Assembly: GCA_026770585.1 (NCBI GenBank)
Contig: MU646896.1
Location: 145,037 to 160,369, forward strand
Source of the DNA: Baffinella frigidus
Taxonomy: Eukaryota > Cryptophyceae > Cryptomonadales > Baffinellaceae
DNA: 15,333 nt
Direction: 5' to 3'
The position numbers and the translations under genes are program-made. Below the pieces are notes generated by a model. It searched no databases and was not told the DNA's origin. It saw only the letters and a list, made by a program, of their open reading frames with translations. Shown here piece by piece: positions 13,869 to 15,333 of the stretch; positions within the stretch are counted from its first letter, which is position 1; every line of letters starts with the position of its first letter.

Positions 13869-13969
13869 ACCCTATTAACCATGTGCACATCGCAAGCTGT
13901 ACAGGCAGCCGTCCGTCATTCTGAAAACCGGCAGGCACAATACCCCCCGCCGCACAGACGTCATCAAAA

Positions 13970-14246
13970 CGCGCGACCCCCCCGAGGGTCGCGGGAGGGT
14001 CGCGCGTGCGAGTTCACCCTCCCAGAAAGAAAAACGGCTCACGCGACATCCGCTGCCCGCAGACCGTCTCTGGTCGGCCTCTAGTCATCGACTAGCTAGT
14101 CGACGCGCTGAGCGCCGCGCTCGTCACGCAAACGCGCGCTCCCCCCGGGGGGGTCGCGCGTGCGAATCCACCCTCCCAGGGGTCGCGCGTGCGAATTGAC
14201 CCTCCCAGAAAGAAAATCGCTCAAACGCGACATCCGCTGCCCGCAG
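13970..14246. repeat. Tandem intron-end units before the exon Q copies
   Basis: ACGCGCG then C/G runs, GGGTCGCGCGTGCGA, TT-ACCCTCCCAGAAAGAAAA, and CATCCGCTGCCCGCAG occur at about 13969-14062 and 14132-14246, the second with an internal duplication. Each ends in the same acceptor, CCGCTGCCCGCAG. Short CGCGACCC/GGGTCGCG hairpins are included. Confidence 0.85.
14063..14126 (+). pseudogene. Exon Q copy 1, disrupted
   Basis: After GCCCGCAG it begins ACCGTCTCT like exon Q, then carries extra bases including the palindrome TCGACTAGCTAGTCGA (14088-14103), which introduce a TAG stop. It resumes GACGCGCTGAGCGCCGCGCTC. It cannot encode the helix. Confidence 0.75.
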
Positions 14247-14307
14247 GATATGCTGTGTGGCATTTGTATTTTTACTTTGATTCACCCAAATCTCCCGCTG
14301 CCCGCAG

Positions 14308-14361
14308 GCCGTCTCGACGCTAGTCGACACGCTGAGCGCCGCGCTCGACGCCGACGCTCGT
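14308..14361 (+). pseudogene. Exon Q copy 2, cut off by a fold-back
   Basis: The acceptor is CGCTGCCCGCAG|GCC. It reads AVSTLVDTLSAALDADAR, nearly identical in protein to exon Q, and then runs into the inverted repeat at 14362. It could be an alternative exon, but no good donor is present before the insertion. Confidence 0.7.
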
Positions 14362-14458
14362 GACGCCCGTGGGCGTGCAGCAGGGCATATCGTGTGTGCC
14401 GGTTCTCAGAGACACGACGGCTGCAGAAGCACAGGATATGCCCTGCTGCACGGGCGTC
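14362..14458. mobile_element. 97-bp fold-back inside exon Q copy 2
   Basis: GACGCCCGTG then TGCAGCAGGGCATATC at the left, inverse at the right. Flanks TCGT (14358-14361) and TCGC (14459-14462) are a 4-bp duplication with one mismatch. Copy 1 (GCTCGTCACGCAAACGCGCG) offers an unfilled relative. Confidence 0.8.
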
Positions 14459-14553
14459 TCGCCAACGCGCGATCCCTTTTGTTCTAGAATATGCTCTACT
14501 GTTTGACAATTGTATTTTTACGTTGATTCACCCAAATATCCCGCTGCCCGCAG

Positions 14554-14664
14554 GCCGTCTCGACGCTAATCGACGCACTGGGCGCCGCGCTTGACACTGA
14601 CGCTGCGGGGCCGGGGGGGCGGGGGGGGCAGCAGCGGCTGATCGAGCTGCTCCGGGCCTTGACG
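14554..14664 (+). CDS. Exon Q (copy 3, complete), ARM-repeat protein
   Basis: The acceptor is CGCTGCCCGCAG|GCC and the donor TTGACG|GTCTGT, phase 0 at both ends. It reads AVSTLIDALGAALDTDAAGP, GGRGGQQRLIELLRALT. It joins P (LVPD-AVSTL) and R (RALT-VLVALPAL). A G-run encodes the Gly-rich loop. It is the only one of three copies with an uninterrupted frame and a donor. Confidence 0.78.
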
Positions 14665-14674
14665 GTCTGTGTTG

Positions 14675-14900
14675 TGGACCATGCACCATGCACCATGCAC
14701 CCTCAACCATGCACCATAAACCATGAACCGTGAACCGTGAACCATGCACCATGCACCATGCACCATCAACCATTAATCATCAACCATCAACCATCAACCA
14801 TAAACCATAAACGATTCACGATAAACCGCAAACCTTGAACCATGAACCGTACACCCTACATCATAAACCCTCAACCATGAACCATTACCCATACACCGTG
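14675..14900. repeat. ACCATG/ACCATAA/ACCGTGA degenerate 7- to 8-mer tract
   Basis: Starts with CACCATG units and shifts to AACCATCAACC, AACCATAAACC and AACCGTGAACC, ending just before the exon R copy 1 acceptor. It has the same periodicity and orientation as the telomere-like tracts but a shifted consensus. Confidence 0.88.
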
Positions 14901-14904
14901 TCAG

Positions 14905-14936
14905 GTCCTGGTGACGCTACCCGCGCTATTGGACAC
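14905..14936 (+). pseudogene. Exon R copy 1
   Basis: After GTGTCAG it reads VLVTLPALLD, then is cut by the hairpin at 14937. It is the same start as exon R (VLVALPALAI). Confidence 0.72.
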
Positions 14937-14995
14937 TGAAAATTACTACACAAAGTCCCCCGTTGCCAGTGTGATCATTGTGTGTAGTAAAGTTT
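14937..14995. mobile_element. About 59-bp core-only hairpin
   Basis: GAAAATTACTACACAAAG and TTGTGTGTAGTAAAGTTT form the same core as in the 140- and 141-bp elements, but almost no outer arms are present. It interrupts exon R copy 1. Confidence 0.75.
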
Positions 14996-15035
14996 CTTGG
15001 CGAAATCATTGAACTTACACGTGTTCCTGCATTAG

Positions 15036-15045
15036 GTCCTGGTCG
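15036..15045 (+). pseudogene. Exon R copy 2 (acceptor and first codons only)
   Basis: GAACTTACACGTGTTCCTGC-ATTAG|GTCCTGGTCG (15010-15045) is a near duplicate of 15210-15246 before exon R. It then passes directly into ACCATG-type repeats. Confidence 0.7.
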
Positions 15046-15200
15046 TGAACCATAACCCGTGAACCCTGAACCATGAACCGTACACCATACACCGTAAACC
15101 ATGAACCATGAATCGTGAACCATGAACCGTGCACCATGAACCGTGAACCATACGACATAAACCATCAACCCTGAACCATGCAGCATTGACCTTGAACCGT
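15045..15200. repeat. AACCGTGAACCATGA tract
   Basis: Degenerate 7-mers of the type ACCATGA / ACCGTGA, again ending in a short stretch before an acceptor. Confidence 0.88.
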
Positions 15201-15236
15201 GGCAGGTCCATGAACTTACACATGTTCCTCGATCAG

Positions 15237-15333
15237 GTCCTGGTCGCGCTGCCCGCCCTCGCTATCTCCGGCATCAAACGCGGGGTGGCGCGCGGGGCTG
15301 TCGAGGCTCTCTGGGAGGGTGGGGAGGGGGGGG
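15237..15333 (+). CDS. Exon R (partial at right edge), ARM-repeat protein
   Basis: After CCTCGATCAG the frame reads VLVALPALAISGIKRGVARG then AVEALWEGGEGG to the window edge. It joins exon Q in phase 0 to complete an ARM third helix (VLVALPAL) and start the next repeat (RGAVEALWEG). The G-rich end suggests the loop or a donor lies just outside. Confidence 0.78.

Larger units (their letters stand above)
1192..15333 (+). other. Span of one multi-exon armadillo-repeat protein gene (both ends outside or unresolved)
   Basis: Eighteen short plus-strand coding blocks can be joined with compatible codon phase at 16 of 17 junctions, and the joined reading gives consecutive armadillo-type helices. Recurrent motifs are ALxNLA, AAxALxxL and GxxxLVxLL, for example TGALQNLATVP, DAAAALGNLAV and LQNLAVTSVG. 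ARM repeats are about 42 residues each and stack into a superhelix that binds protein partners; roughly 14 to 15 units are visible here, in about 620 residues. Donors are mostly G|GT with poor match beyond GT, and acceptors are mostly AG|G. I see no catalytic domain, signal peptide or membrane segment. The partner and pathway cannot be inferred. No convincing start or stop codon for the whole gene is present. Confidence 0.8.

Noticed and set aside
13970-14600. CRISPR-like array
   Set aside because: The repeats are few, of unequal spacing, contain splice acceptors and exon fragments, and the sequence is eukaryotic.

Overview
The window comes from a eukaryotic nuclear genome, most likely a GC-rich unicellular alga or other protist; I cannot name the lineage. 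Short exons lie between introns of about 100 to 1420 bases. The introns carry TTTAGGG/TTAGGGG-type (telomere-like) repeats, microsatellites, fold-back elements and local duplications. Exon third positions are strongly G/C. Of the 17 exons whose left edge I can place, 15 begin with G after the AG, and one intron appears to use a GC donor. TTTAGGG-type telomere motifs occur in plants, green algae and dinoflagellates among others, and a G after the acceptor together with GC donors is known from dinoflagellates. I treat this as a weak hint only.

The only protein-coding gene I can support is one long plus-strand gene for an armadillo (ARM) repeat protein, entering from the left and leaving at the right edge. 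I trace 18 exon candidates (A to R): A 1192-1299, B 2023-2116, C 2393-2443, D 2981-3041, E 4465-4522, F 5344-5469, G 6312-6514, H 6877-6946, I about 7841-7930, J 8825-8924, K 9616-9813, L 10469-10532, M 11913-12007, N about 12540-12599, O 12701-12769, P 13138-13340, Q 14554-14664, R 15237 to the edge. Codon phases agree across 16 of the 17 junctions, and the joined reading gives about 620 residues of successive ARM helices. The H-to-I junction is unresolved, and the A-to-B (GC donor) and M-to-N (weak acceptor) junctions are less secure.

The introns are the remarkable part. Most contain at least one palindromic (fold-back) element. Three elements of about 140 bp have exact 4-bp target-site duplications (ACAC, AATC, GGGT); for two of these a nearby paralogous copy shows the unfilled site. 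Several elements share a core hairpin although their outer arms differ. One intron (9814-10468) is almost entirely a 577-bp fold-back whose two arms carry opposed telomere-like tracts. In addition, many exon edges have nearby decayed partial copies (B, C, F, I, J, K, M, Q, R), some of them hosting the inserted elements.

Layout: 1-1191 unassigned sequence, telomere-like tract and CT microsatellite; 1192-3041 exons A-D with tandem exon echoes; 3042-4464 intron with two fold-backs and a telomere-like tract; 4465-6514 exons E-G with hairpins built from exon F pieces and the first 141-bp element; 6515-7930 exons H-I with three fold-backs and four copies of exon I; 7931-9813 exons J-K with tandem J/K copies; 9814-12007 giant fold-back, exon L, a 1380-base intron with several fold-backs, exon M; 12008-13340 exons N-P; 13341-15333 tandem copies of exons Q and R. 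I found no RNA gene, CRISPR array, transposase gene or convincing minus-strand gene.
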